Positions 8,215 through 17,368 of a stretch of DNA of 64,000 nt are shown here, piece by piece (position 1 is the stretch's first letter; the number at the start of each line of letters is the position of its first letter). Both the position numbers and the translations under genes were made by a program. The stretch lies in NCBI RefSeq assembly GCF_009688945.1, contig NZ_AP021874.1, forward strand, positions 4,774,001 through 4,838,000, given 5' to 3'. A model generated the notes under the pieces. That model was not told where the DNA came from, did no database searches, and worked only from the letters and a program-made list of their open reading frames with translations. This stretch comes from Desulfosarcina alkanivorans (GTDB lineage Bacteria; Desulfobacterota; Desulfobacteria; Desulfobacterales; Desulfosarcinaceae).

Positions 8215-9686
8215 TTTTCCTCCTGCCCCATCCACAGGTAGATCGCTGCGTATGCGCGCCAGGGACGCCATGCCTCGGCACGCTCCCCGGCTTCCTTCTC
8301 CGTCGGCCGGCGTTGCCCTTCCTGCAGCGCTTTCAGGAGCCCCAGGTCCGCCGCCGGAAAGGCGTCGGGCTCTCCCAGGGCACGCATGGCCACATAGTGG
8401 GCTGTCCAGTCGCCGATTCCGGGTATGGCGGTCAGCGCAACCACAAAGCGGGGTAAATCCATGACGCTCTCCAGCCGCAGCGCCCCCGAAGCAACGCGCT
8501 GCGCCAATTGCCGCAGGGTCTCTTTTCTTTTCCGGGGCATGCCGATGGCTGCCATATCCGCTGCCGCCAGGTCTTCAGCCCGCGGAAACAGCCGTGTTAA
8601 ATGGGGCTCGCCTTCCTCTTGATACGGCGTTCCCGCCAGGCGGGCGATGCGGCCCAGCTGGGTGACGGCCCCTTTTACCGACACCTGCTGGCCCACCACC
8701 GCCCGTACCGCCGTTTCAAAGGGATCCCATGACCCGGGAAGCCTCAGCCCCGGCAGCCTGCCCACCCGTTCGGCCAGCAGAGGGTCCCGGTTCAGGGTCC
8801 GGTGGATGGCCTGGGGATTGGCGTCCAGGTCGAACATGCGGCGAACCCGCGCCACAACGGTCATCAACTGGCGGTTGTCCGGCAGGTCAACCGCCAGTTC
8901 CAGGGCATGGCCCTTCGGGGCATGTCTTACGGCGATGGCTCCCCGGGCGGCAGACGGGCGGATCGTCCGCCGATAGACCTTGCCATCCGCCCATTCAACC
9001 CCGGGGATGGCCCGTGCGCGGAAAAAGGCCAGCATCCGCTCCCAATCATAGGGCGGCCGGTAAGTCAGGGTCAGGATGCAGCTGGATGCGGACCCGGTGA
9101 CACGGCGTGCCTGGGGGCGACGGCCGCGAAGCTGCGACGGCGACCGGCCGAGCCGTTGGCGAAAGGCGGCATTGAAGCGCCGGATGCTGCCGTATCCGGC
9201 GGCAAGGGCCGCCTGGGTGATGGGCATATCCGTCTCCACGACCAGCCGTTTGGCGAACAGAAGGCGCTGGTTGTCGGCGATGGCCTTGGGGGTGGCCCCG
9301 ATGTGCCGGCGGAAAAGCCGATCCAGGTGCCGTGTGCCGATGCCCAACCGAACGGCCAGATCCTTCACCGACCCGCCGTCCAGAGCTCCCTGGCGAATCA
9401 GATGCATGGCCCGGGCGACGGTGGCCGATGTGCCGTTCCAGGCGGGGGTGCCCGGGGCAGTCTCGGGACGGCACCTCAGGCACGGGCGCAGACCGGCGGC
9501 GGCAGCGGCGGCGGCCGTGGGATAATAGACGATGTTTTCCGGACGGGGTGAAGGGGCCGGGCAGATGGGGCGGCAGTAGATGCCCGTGCTTTTGACGCCG
9601 GTGAAAAAGAGGCCGTCAAAGCGCGGGTCCCGGGCCCGTCTGGCGCGGTCGCAGGCGGCGCGATCCATGAGTTTGTCCATGTTCAA
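8211..9686 (-). CDS. Ada-type regulator fused to AlkA 3-methyladenine DNA glycosylase
   Basis: 491 residues in three parts. Residues 1-80 are the Ada metal domain with Cys38, Cys42, Cys69 and Cys72, at the same numbers as in E. coli Ada; Cys38 is the one methylated by phosphotriesters. Residues ~85-190 form an AraC-type HTH (IGTRHLDRLFRRHIG). Residues ~200-485 are AlkA: an N-terminal half, then the HhH-GPD motif IPGIGDWTAHYVAMR and the catalytic Asp in FPAADLGLL. It thus senses methylation, activates transcription and excises alkylated purines in one chain. This fusion class is known from actinobacteria and others. Confidence 0.9.
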   Translation of the reverse strand: MNMDKLMDRAACDRARRARDPRFDGLFFTGVKSTGIYCRPICPAPSPRPENIVYYPTAAAAAAAGLRPCLRCRPETAPGTPAWNGTSATVARAMHLIRQGALDGGSVKDLAVRLGIGTRHLDRLFRRHIGATPKAIADNQRLLFAKRLVVETDMPITQAALAAGYGSIRRFNAAFRQRLGRSPSQLRGRRPQARRVTGSASSCILTLTYRPPYDWERMLAFFRARAIPGVEWADGKVYRRTIRPSAARGAIAVRHAPKGHALELAVDLPDNRQLMTVVARVRRMFDLDANPQAIHRTLNRDPLLAERVGRLPGLRLPGSWDPFETAVRAVVGQQVSVKGAVTQLGRIARLAGTPYQEEGEPHLTRLFPRAEDLAAADMAAIGMPRKRKETLRQLAQRVASGALRLESVMDLPRFVVALTAIPGIGDWTAHYVAMRALGEPDAFPAADLGLLKALQEGQRRPTEKEAGERAEAWRPWRAYAAIYLWMGQEEK

Positions 9687-9794
9687 TCAATGGTCCTTTT
9701 TCGGTCGGTACGGTACGGCCCTTGAGTGCGTTTACCGGCATGCTCACCGCCATAGTGTGCTATTTCCCATCGGCTGACAAGTCGTTTTCGGACA

Positions 9795-10052
9795 TCATTT
9801 GAAGCGGCGCTCCCGGATTCGCCGGTCCTTGTCCGTGCTCACCGTGTTCGCCGGAATGGCTTCCTGCTCGGTTTCCCTGCAGGTAGAGATTCCCAGTGCG
9901 GCGGACACGGGACACCAGGCAATGATTGCCGTCAAGAAGATAACGACGCCCACCACGTAGAACCCGTTCCAGATGCCGGCGCCCAGAGCCAGGCATACCA
10001 GGCCGGCAACGATGCGGAGTATGCGTTCGGTTTTGCCTAAATTGCATTTCAT
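9795..10052 (-). CDS. DUF2892 / YgaP-type membrane protein
   Basis: 85 residues with AAAGGAG before the ATG. The pattern matches DUF2892: an N-terminal NLGKTERILRIVAGLVCLAL helix, a second helix GVVIFLTAIIAWCPVSAALGI, and two Cys (CPVSAALGISTC), like the membrane domain of YgaP-type rhodanese proteins. No rhodanese domain is attached. The short polar tail has no recognised motif. Function of the stand-alone family is unknown. Confidence 0.75.
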   Translation of the reverse strand: MKCNLGKTERILRIVAGLVCLALGAGIWNGFYVVGVVIFLTAIIAWCPVSAALGISTCRETEQEAIPANTVSTDKDRRIRERRFK

Positions 10053-10326
10053 AGCCAGCTCCTTTCAGGATTGGTTGCACTTATCCACAGAGATACAGCA
10101 AGAGAAATACCAACGCGGTGCCGGAAACTTTATAATTGGTTCAATTGGTTATGGAAACGATATGACCGGTATGCCGCTCCGGGTGTCAGCTTTTTTTACC
10201 CGCTGACAAGCCCGGATGCACCTGTATCCAATCACGGCGGCCGGCAAATTTACAAAGCATGTCATTTGCGTTACACTTAGAGCATCTATCCTGAGTCCGG
10301 TATTCCGCTTTTTCAAAGGATCACCC

Positions 10327-11391
10327 ATGCTCCGATTCACAAGGACGTCATCGAAGACGGCCGGCAGTTCTCCCGGCACACTGGTTCATGTGGGAGAGAA
10401 GAAAACCGAAACCATCCGCCTGGGCATGCTGCACTATGACCCGGACACGCTGCTGGAGAGGTCCCTGGAACGGGTTGAAGACGCATTGCCCCTGCTGAAA
10501 CCCGCCACCACGACCTGGATCAATGTCGATGGTGTCCATGACACCGCTTTCATTGCGCATATCGGCCGGCAGTACGGCCTTCATCCGCTGACCCTGGAGG
10601 ACGTGCTCAATACTCACCAGCGGCCCAAGGCCGAGGCGTTCGATGATTATCTTTATGTCGTGATGAAAATGCTTCGCTACGATGCAGACCAGGATCGCAT
10701 CCGCCCGGAGCAGATCAGCCTGATACTGGGAAAAGAGGTCCTGATTTCTTTCCAGGAGGCGGCCGGCGACGTCTTCGAACCGGTCCGGGAGCGGATTCGG
10801 AAAGGAAAGGGGCGGATTCGCAAGGGAGGGTGCGATTACCTGGCCTACGCGCTCGTCGACGCCATCGTGGACAATTATTTTGTGATTCTGGACCGGCTGG
10901 GTGAACGGCTGGAGGTCCTGGAAGAGACCCTCGATGACCATCCCGATGCCGGCATCTTAGAGGAAATCCATACCATTCGGCGGGAGTTGATTTACTTGAG
11001 AAAACAGGTCTGGCCGTTGCGGGAAATGATCACCCATTTCCTTAAGGCCGACACCCCCTTCATCGGTGAGGACACCGGCCTGTTCATGCGCGATGTCTAC
11101 GATCACACCATCCAGACCATCGATACCATCGAATCCTTCCGGGATATCCTCTCCGGCATGCAGGACCTCTACCTGTCCATGATCAGCAACCGCATGAACG
11201 AGGTGATGAAGGTGCTCACGATCATCGCCACCATCTTCATTCCCATCACATTTGTCGCCGGCATCTACGGCATGAACTTTACCCACATGCCCGAACTGAC
11301 CTGGCGCTGGGGCTACCTGTGCGTGTGGCTGGTCATACTTGCCATCGTCATCGGCATGGTGGCTTTCTTCAGGAACAAGAAGTGGTTGTGA
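10327..11391 (+). CDS. corA: CorA magnesium/cobalt transporter
   Basis: 354 residues from the ATG at 10327, preceded by AAGGA; an upstream in-frame ATG at 10216 has no ribosome site. The long soluble N-domain includes TTWINVDGVHD and HPLTLEDVLNTHQRPK, both typical of CorA. Two membrane helices close the protein and flank the signature YGMNF (GIYGMNFTHMPEL), the ion-selectivity loop of the pentameric channel. It should import Mg2+ down the membrane potential. Its 3-prime end overlaps the convergent MFS gene by 23 bases. Confidence 0.92.
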   Translation: MLRFTRTSSKTAGSSPGTLVHVGEKKTETIRLGMLHYDPDTLLERSLERVEDALPLLKPATTTWINVDGVHDTAFIAHIGRQYGLHPLTLEDVLNTHQRPKAEAFDDYLYVVMKMLRYDADQDRIRPEQISLILGKEVLISFQEAAGDVFEPVRERIRKGKGRIRKGGCDYLAYALVDAIVDNYFVILDRLGERLEVLEETLDDHPDAGILEEIHTIRRELIYLRKQVWPLREMITHFLKADTPFIGEDTGLFMRDVYDHTIQTIDTIESFRDILSGMQDLYLSMISNRMNEVMKVLTIIATIFIPITFVAGIYGMNFTHMPELTWRWGYLCVWLVILAIVIGMVAFFRNKKWL

Positions 11392-12697
11392 GGCGGGTCG
11401 ATGGGTCGTGCTGCAATGCCGACTCCCGACTGCCTGACGACGCATAAGCCGTTTGCGTGTCCTGAATCTCCCTGCGCGGGTCCATGGCCATGACCACCGG
11501 GGAGGTGCTTTTCATGGGGACGAAGGCCACCTGGTCGGCTACAGGCACAGTTTCCATTTTTTCATACTTTCTCAAATAGACGGCGATTGCGGCGAAGGCG
11601 CCGTTGACCAGGCACCAGAACGCGAAAAGCCCAAAGGGGGTGTGCAGCAGGGTCATCATCCCTGATGCCAACACAGGGCTGACGCTGGCACCGATGCTGT
11701 AGGCGAAAAGCAGGCCGGCACTGACCGCGATCGTATCCTGTCCGCCGAATATATCGTGGGCCCGGGCCACGGATAGCGGGTAGACGGCAAACACCAGGGC
11801 CCCAATAACGCCCATTGCTGCAGCCAGAGGCCAGAACGACGCTGCCGCGCTGATGAAGATGACGCCGCTGACTGCGGCAATGGTGGTTGCGATCACGGTG
11901 AGGACGACGGTGCGGTCCAATCGATCCGACAGCTGGCCGACCACCATCTGGGCGGCCAGGCCGGAGAAAACCGTGATGGACATGATCCAGGAGAGCTGGC
12001 GAAGCGTCAGGCCGATGCCGTTGCAGACCACCGGGGTCATGGCATAAAAGGCGCTGTTGGTCAGGCCTGCGGCCATGCTGCCCAACATGCCCAACGGTGA
12101 TTTACGGAAGATGGCGATGAAACTGAAGGCCTTTCGCTCGGGCATTCGCGGATGAACCCCTTCGGTTGCCGATACCGGCACCAGGCCCAGCGCAAAGATG
12201 ATGCCCACGATGATAAAGAGCTCGTGTCCCGTGACGTCTCCGACGTTCAATAATTGCTGGCCAATGCCGATGCCCAGGTAGCTGAGGGTCATGTAGATCG
12301 AAAAAACCGTCCCCCGGTTGCGAGATTCGGTGCATTCGTTGAGCCAGCTTTCGATGACCATGAACATGCCGAACGTCGCAATACCGCACAAAAACCGCAG
12401 GGCGCCCCAGAACAGGGGTGACAAGTACAGCCCGTGAAGGAGGGCGGCGGCGGTCGTAACGGCCACAAAGATGGTGAAGGCCCGGATATGGCCGACGCGC
12501 TGGATCAGGTGATGGCACAGAAAGGAGCCCGACAGCAGGCCCGTGAAATAGCAGGACAGGACGATACCGGTGGCGGCGGTTGAAAACCCTTCCACGGCCA
12601 TCCGCGTACTGAGCAGGGTGTTGAGCAGACCGTTGCCGGTCAGACAGATAAAGACGGCGACAAACAACGCCCCGAAGGCACCCACGGCGTTAACCAT
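11369..12697 (-). CDS. MFS transporter (YcaD/UMF2-like)
   Basis: 442 residues, start preceded by AAGGAA. About twelve hydrophobic helices with the MFS loop after helix 2 and the strongly conserved FGMFMVIESWLNECTESRNRG, typical of YcaD-like carriers. The C-terminal ~45 residues are polar and overlap corA on the other strand. It is the last gene of the minus-strand operon with the PLP enzyme, DgcN, the PP-loop/creatininase fusion and DgcA (103-base gap), so it may import that pathway's substrate or export its product. Substrate unknown. Confidence 0.8.
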   Translation of the reverse strand: MVNAVGAFGALFVAVFICLTGNGLLNTLLSTRMAVEGFSTAATGIVLSCYFTGLLSGSFLCHHLIQRVGHIRAFTIFVAVTTAAALLHGLYLSPLFWGALRFLCGIATFGMFMVIESWLNECTESRNRGTVFSIYMTLSYLGIGIGQQLLNVGDVTGHELFIIVGIIFALGLVPVSATEGVHPRMPERKAFSFIAIFRKSPLGMLGSMAAGLTNSAFYAMTPVVCNGIGLTLRQLSWIMSITVFSGLAAQMVVGQLSDRLDRTVVLTVIATTIAAVSGVIFISAAASFWPLAAAMGVIGALVFAVYPLSVARAHDIFGGQDTIAVSAGLLFAYSIGASVSPVLASGMMTLLHTPFGLFAFWCLVNGAFAAIAVYLRKYEKMETVPVADQVAFVPMKSTSPVVMAMDPRREIQDTQTAYASSGSRESALQHDPSTRLTTTSCS

Positions 12698-12800
12698 TTT
12701 TGATTTTTCCTTAATTCATTGGCCGGAGGGCGCAGGCCGACCGGTCAGCTTGAAATTTGAATCGTCCCTCAACGGGCATCCAAGAGGGATACACCTGCCT

Positions 12801-13868
12801 TCAATGCGACGGATCCCATCCGATACCGGGCTGGCCGGTGGGTCGCAGAATGCCCTTATCCAAAAGAACCGCCCCGGATGCGGGGTCACCATTCAGGTCC
12901 AGATGGCCGTCCAGGTCAGCATATTTCACGTTGGGGCGTGCCAGTGCAAAGTGAAGGCCGGCAGCGATGCCCAGGGCCGACTCGTCCATGCACCCGACCA
13001 TTACCTCCAGGTCGGCGGCGCGGGACACGGCATTGATCTTCAAGGCTTCATCGATGCCCCCGACCTTCATGAGCTTGATGTTGATCATGTCCACCAGGTC
13101 ATTCCTGGCCAGCCGGAAGGCGTCCTTCAGGTTCATCAGGCTTTCATCGGCCATGATGGGCAGGGCAACCTGCCGGGTGACCCGTCCCAGCAGGCGGTCC
13201 TGTGTCCGTGGGGTGGGCTGCTCGATGAGTTCCAGTCGCGCCGGCCGCACCCCCGCTACCAGCCGCATGACGTCCGCCTCGGCATAGCCCTGATTGGCAT
13301 CGAAGCGCAGGTCGATTTTCCTGCCCACCGCCTCCCGGACCCTGAGCAGGCGTTCGATATCGGCGTCCACATCCGTACCCCCCTTTATTTTCAGGGCGCG
13401 AAATCCCTGGGCGGTCCGTTCAACGGCGCGTTCGACGGTTTCTCCGACAGGAAGAATGCCGATGGTGATGCTGGTGCGCATGCGATCCCGGAATCCGCCG
13501 AGAAGTTTGTACAGCGGTAAACCGGCCGCCTTGCCCAGAATATCGAACAGGGCCATGTCGGCCATGGCCATGGCCGATGGTTGCGCCTTCAGGTCCGGGC
13601 GGATGCGTTCCATGAGCATGACCGGCCGCAGGGGATCCGACCCCTTGAAGGCGGGAACGATGATAGTGGTCAGGGCGTCCATAACACCCGCTGCGGTTTC
13701 GCCGGTCACTTCCCGGTCCGGTGCCGCGCAGCCATAGCCGATGATGCCCGTCGAGGTTTCCATGCGCAGGAAGACATTGGTGACCCTGCTGACGGATTCG
13801 TAGGCAATGGTATACGGCTCGGTCAGCCGCATGGTGACCGGCCAGGCGTCCATGTGTGTAATTTTCAT
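12801..13868 (-). CDS. dgcA: Enolase-superfamily epimerase, DgcA-like (N-acetyl-D-Glu racemase / dipeptide epimerase)
   Basis: 355 residues with a full dipeptide-epimerase (muconate-lactonizing subgroup) active site: KIK motif (Lys160, Lys162), metal ligands Asp190 (DANQGY), Glu216 (ELIEQP) and Asp241 (MADES), opposite base Lys265 (NIKLMKVGG), and the specificity loop GCMDES. These enzymes interconvert the alpha-carbon of acylated amino acids or dipeptides. Its pairing with a DUF1611 gene is the DgcN-DgcA arrangement reported for D-glutamate use, in which N-acetyl-D-glutamate is racemised. Substrate is inferred from that context only. It starts six bases after the fusion gene ends. Confidence 0.75.
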   Translation of the reverse strand: MKITHMDAWPVTMRLTEPYTIAYESVSRVTNVFLRMETSTGIIGYGCAAPDREVTGETAAGVMDALTTIIVPAFKGSDPLRPVMLMERIRPDLKAQPSAMAMADMALFDILGKAAGLPLYKLLGGFRDRMRTSITIGILPVGETVERAVERTAQGFRALKIKGGTDVDADIERLLRVREAVGRKIDLRFDANQGYAEADVMRLVAGVRPARLELIEQPTPRTQDRLLGRVTRQVALPIMADESLMNLKDAFRLARNDLVDMINIKLMKVGGIDEALKINAVSRAADLEVMVGCMDESALGIAAGLHFALARPNVKYADLDGHLDLNGDPASGAVLLDKGILRPTGQPGIGWDPSH

Positions 13869-13874
13869 CGGCTG

Positions 13875-16232
13875 CTAATACTTTCTCTGATAGATTTCCT
13901 TGAGGGTCATGGTTTTCAGCTGGTCCACGAAGCCCACCAGATTGGCGATCATGACCGCCCACATCTTCTCACCTTTTTGGGCGCTGGCCTTGGTCGGATC
14001 TCCCATGACTCCGCTGGCCGATATCTTGTGGGTGTGGGCATACCAGGAAACCCCCCGTTTGGACGTAAAATCAAGATAGCGGCTGGTGAATGCCGGCACC
14101 TCCATCTGCAGGCGGTCCAGGCGCACCAGATGGGGCCGAATGGCCAGGCTGGTGCTCGTCTCGATCTCGCCGGCATGGACATCGTTGGGGGTTTCGATGA
14201 GGCGGTCCACGTCCACGTCGCTGGTCTCCCCGGTATCCACGCAGACGAAAATGCGGGCATCCTGGTTGATGCGCTGGGCGGCAAAATTCAATGACGGCGC
14301 ATTGCCGCCGTGCCCGTTGATGATCACCAGTTTTTTGATGCCGTTTTTGGCCACGCTGATACCCACGTCGTAGACCAGGTTGGCCAGGGTGTCATTGTTG
14401 ATGCTGATGGTGCCCTTGAAGGCTTCATGGTGGTAGGAGACCCCGTAGGCGATCAGCGGCAGCACCAGCGGCTTGGGGGCGCTGCAGCCGTCGGCGACGC
14501 GCCGGGCCAGGTAATCGGCATCGAAGGCATCCGTGTCCAGGGGCAGGTGGGGGCCGTGCTGCTCGATGGCGCCCACCGGCAGCAGGGCAGTATCCACGAT
14601 GCCGAGCCGGTCCATGGCATCCGGCCAGCAGAGGTCTCCCCAGAAGAAGGTCGCCGGCGGCGTATCGGCGGCCATCGTTTCCACGGCTGCCGATTGTCCC
14701 GGTTCGAAGGCCCGGGGCCTGTTCAAGTCCGGGTGGGAAAACGGATCCACCGGCTGCCATCCCGATCGATCAGGCGCAACCGCGCCGGCCGCGTATTCCA
14801 TGCAGATGCGGTAAAGGTCCACCCGCAAGTCTTCCGGGATGCCATCGATGGGCGATACCATGGGGTCGAACCGCAGCCGCATAACCTCCGGATAAGGACG
14901 GACCGCCCGGGCCTCTGCAGGGGGCACCGTGATGGCACCCCGTTGGGAAAGCATATGGAGCAGGTGCGCCGCTTCGGCTGTTGGCTGGGAGTAAAGCCCC
15001 TTGTCCAGCAGGGCTGTCAGACAGGTTTTGATCTGAGCCCTCGTGTAGCCGCAGCGGGTGGGGTCTGCTTCCAGGGCGGTGAGCATGGCCACGATGCGGC
15101 GGCACTTCTCGCACTTGCCGCAGGGCTTGACCCGGTCGCCTGCCTTGTGGGTGGCGTGGCAGGACATCTGATGCTCCTGGAGATGGGGATAGCGCTCGAC
15201 CAGTATTTTTTCGATCAACAGTTCGGACAGGGGGCGCAGCATCGAAAACTGGTTCACCGCCCACCCCTTGCCGTTGAAATAGGCTGACAGGGCGCGGTCG
15301 AACCAGATGCTCTGGTCGTAAAGGCCGTCGTAGTGGCGGATCCCCCGGGTGGTGACGCGCCGGGAGGTATCGAACTCGTCCCCGATGATCAGCCGGCCCA
15401 TGCCCCGTTTCTGCATCAGCGGCAGGGCGCCGAAGAGAAATACCGCCACCGTCCACAGGCGGATGGGGTACTGGTCCGAGCGCACGCCGGCAAAATCTTT
15501 TCGGATGAAGGGCATCCGGCGAAGCATCCAGGAGAAAAAGCGGTCCGCGTTGACCCATACCCGTGCCGTGTTGGGGATGCTGTCCCTGAAGTGGCGATAG
15601 GCGTTCAAGGCCGTAAACCAGTGCCGGCCCGACTCGTTGACGAAAATGGGGTGCACCTCCCTGCCCATATCTTCGAGCAGACCGAAACCCAGCAGGCTGT
15701 CCTTGCCGCCGCTGGAGAGAATGCAGTGGCGGTTCGGGTCGGTCTTCCAGGGACGCAGGCCCTCAACCCGAACCCCGCGGGGGAAGATCAGCCGCGCCTG
15801 CAGGTAGGTTTCGGCTTTCACTGCCGGCAGGCTGGCCGCATCACCCACCAGGAAGGGATTGGGAACCAGGAACTTGTTGACGAAAATTTCCCGGGCGGTG
15901 TTTTTCGCCATCTCCCTGAGAAAACGGCGGTCGGTTTTGTCGAACAGGCCGTTGAAGACGATATCACGGCAGAACAGGCCGTAATTCAGGGCCACCTGGG
16001 CGGCGATCATGTCGGCCAGATTCCGGGATTCGGGTGAACGGGGATCGAAAACATCCTCCTCGTATGTGTAAATCAGTTCGGTCTGCTCAGCCTCTCCGGC
16101 AACCGTCAGGCGATAGGGCGCCACCAGCCGTTTGGGTTCCAGCCTTACCGGTCCCACTTCCAGCCGATCGAAAACCACGAGAGGGGCCAGGGCATCTTCA
16201 TGGTTCAATACAGGCGTATTTGCTTCTGGCAT
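13875..16232 (-). CDS. Fusion of a PP-loop (QueC-like) ATPase domain and a creatininase-family amidohydrolase
   Basis: 785 residues, GGGAG before the ATG. Residues ~30-480 contain a PP-loop ATP-pyrophosphatase signature SSGGKDSLLGF (174-179 core) and a QueC-like zinc site: Cys358 plus CGKCEKCRR (Cys371, 374, 377). Residues ~528-785 are a creatininase-family domain: VGAIEQHGPHLPLDTD with Glu/His/Asp metal ligands, INGHGGN and VHAGEIETS. PP-loop enzymes adenylate a substrate; creatininases hydrolyse amides or cyclic amides. One continuous frame with no frameshift, so the fusion is genuine. It sits between dgcN-like and dgcA-like genes with gaps of 17 and 6 bases. I know no characterised protein with this pair of domains. 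Confidence 0.8.
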   Translation of the reverse strand: MPEANTPVLNHEDALAPLVVFDRLEVGPVRLEPKRLVAPYRLTVAGEAEQTELIYTYEEDVFDPRSPESRNLADMIAAQVALNYGLFCRDIVFNGLFDKTDRRFLREMAKNTAREIFVNKFLVPNPFLVGDAASLPAVKAETYLQARLIFPRGVRVEGLRPWKTDPNRHCILSSGGKDSLLGFGLLEDMGREVHPIFVNESGRHWFTALNAYRHFRDSIPNTARVWVNADRFFSWMLRRMPFIRKDFAGVRSDQYPIRLWTVAVFLFGALPLMQKRGMGRLIIGDEFDTSRRVTTRGIRHYDGLYDQSIWFDRALSAYFNGKGWAVNQFSMLRPLSELLIEKILVERYPHLQEHQMSCHATHKAGDRVKPCGKCEKCRRIVAMLTALEADPTRCGYTRAQIKTCLTALLDKGLYSQPTAEAAHLLHMLSQRGAITVPPAEARAVRPYPEVMRLRFDPMVSPIDGIPEDLRVDLYRICMEYAAGAVAPDRSGWQPVDPFSHPDLNRPRAFEPGQSAAVETMAADTPPATFFWGDLCWPDAMDRLGIVDTALLPVGAIEQHGPHLPLDTDAFDADYLARRVADGCSAPKPLVLPLIAYGVSYHHEAFKGTISINNDTLANLVYDVGISVAKNGIKKLVIINGHGGNAPSLNFAAQRINQDARIFVCVDTGETSDVDVDRLIETPNDVHAGEIETSTSLAIRPHLVRLDRLQMEVPAFTSRYLDFTSKRGVSWYAHTHKISASGVMGDPTKASAQKGEKMWAVMIANLVGFVDQLKTMTLKEIYQRKY

Positions 16233-16249
16233 GGATTCTGACTCCCTGA

Positions 16250-17368
16250 TTAACGAGGGGCGCCGTCAGCGCCTGGTTTTATGCTGTCCGGTGGCTGTTT
16301 GCGCTTCACGTGCGGCAGCAGTGTCGCAACCAGCCGGTCTCCCTGATCCCGGAGCACATCGAATGCCGGCAGGCCGACCACCATTTCGATGGCCTCGCAG
16401 GTTGCCGGGACCCGATCCGCGACGATGCCTTCGTGGTTGATCGTAATGGCAACAACCGGTTTGCCCGACAGGGATTCAACGGCCTGGATCTGCCGGGACA
16501 GGGGCTGGATCGGGTAGCCGGGAAAACCGTCATAATCCTTTCTGGCGGGGGCGTGCTGCAGGACCACCAGATCCGGCCGGCCCGCCGCCAGAATTTCGAA
16601 GCCGCCCGGGTAGGCCGGGTTCATCAGGCTGCCCTGGCCTTCGATGATGATCACATCCGGGTGCTGTTCGTTCCAGGCCTGCCACACGGCGTGTTCGATT
16701 TCACCGGACACGAAATCGTTGACCAGCGAATCCATGATCATGCTGTAGCGTGCGCCCTGCATCCAGGCGGTCTGGCCGGTCCCGATCATTTCGGTCCGGT
16801 ATCCCAGCCGCTCAAATGCCTGCACCATCAGCCAGGCGGTGGTCCGTTTACCCACGGCCGAGTCGGTGCCCAGCACAGCGATTTTCAATGCTTCCACCGC
16901 TTCGATTTTCCCTGAGAAAAAATGCAGTTGGCTTCGATCTGGCGGTTTGCGGATGTCGCGGAGGACCACGCCATGTGAAGCGGCCAGCCGTCTGAGTTCC
17001 TCATCTTCTGACAGGAAATCGTGAAGGCCGCAGTCAATGTTGAGCTTACGCGCAATGGCTGCGATAACATCCTGGCGGGCCTTTTCTCCCAGGCGCCCCC
17101 CGTCAGGGGCAATACCGATCACCAGGTGTGTGGCCGGCAGGCCTGTTTTTTCGGCAACCTGCATGGCGGCATCAATGGAACCCAACACCGGTGTGCCGCT
17201 GGTTTGGCCATCAATCACCTCACCGGCATCCCGGCCGGCATAACGGGAATCCACAACGGCGACAACATGATACCGGCGGCAGAACCGCACCAGGCCATGG
17301 GCCGTTTTGCCGTTGAGCGTGTTAAACGCACCTTCACAATAGACGATTGCTTTTCCTTCGGGCTTCAT
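16250..17368 (-). CDS. dgcN: DUF1611 protein, DgcN-like (N-acetyltransferase DgcN family)
   Basis: 372 residues. Residues 1-160 form a Rossmann-like domain; residues 161-350 form the P-loop part of DUF1611 with GTDSAVGKRT (167-176), then GTGQTAWMQGARY and IIIEGQGSLMNPAYPGG. In marine D-glutamate degraders, DgcN is reported to acetylate D-glutamate before DgcA racemises it; that role is transferred here by homology and by the presence of a DgcA-like gene two genes away. It overlaps the upstream PLP-enzyme stop by four bases (ATGA), so the two are translationally coupled. Confidence 0.75.
   Translation of the reverse strand: MKPEGKAIVYCEGAFNTLNGKTAHGLVRFCRRYHVVAVVDSRYAGRDAGEVIDGQTSGTPVLGSIDAAMQVAEKTGLPATHLVIGIAPDGGRLGEKARQDVIAAIARKLNIDCGLHDFLSEDEELRRLAASHGVVLRDIRKPPDRSQLHFFSGKIEAVEALKIAVLGTDSAVGKRTTAWLMVQAFERLGYRTEMIGTGQTAWMQGARYSMIMDSLVNDFVSGEIEHAVWQAWNEQHPDVIIIEGQGSLMNPAYPGGFEILAAGRPDLVVLQHAPARKDYDGFPGYPIQPLSRQIQAVESLSGKPVVAITINHEGIVADRVPATCEAIEMVVGLPAFDVLRDQGDRLVATLLPHVKRKQPPDSIKPGADGAPR

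Noticed and set aside
10081-10089. Perfect DnaA box TTATCCACA
   Set aside because: A single 9-base match is expected by chance in 64 kb, and there is no box cluster, dnaA or dnaN nearby to suggest an origin.
14310-15287. 325-codon plus-strand frame opposite the PP-loop/creatininase fusion
   Set aside because: Shadow of the fusion gene; Gly/His/Gln-rich with no ribosome site.
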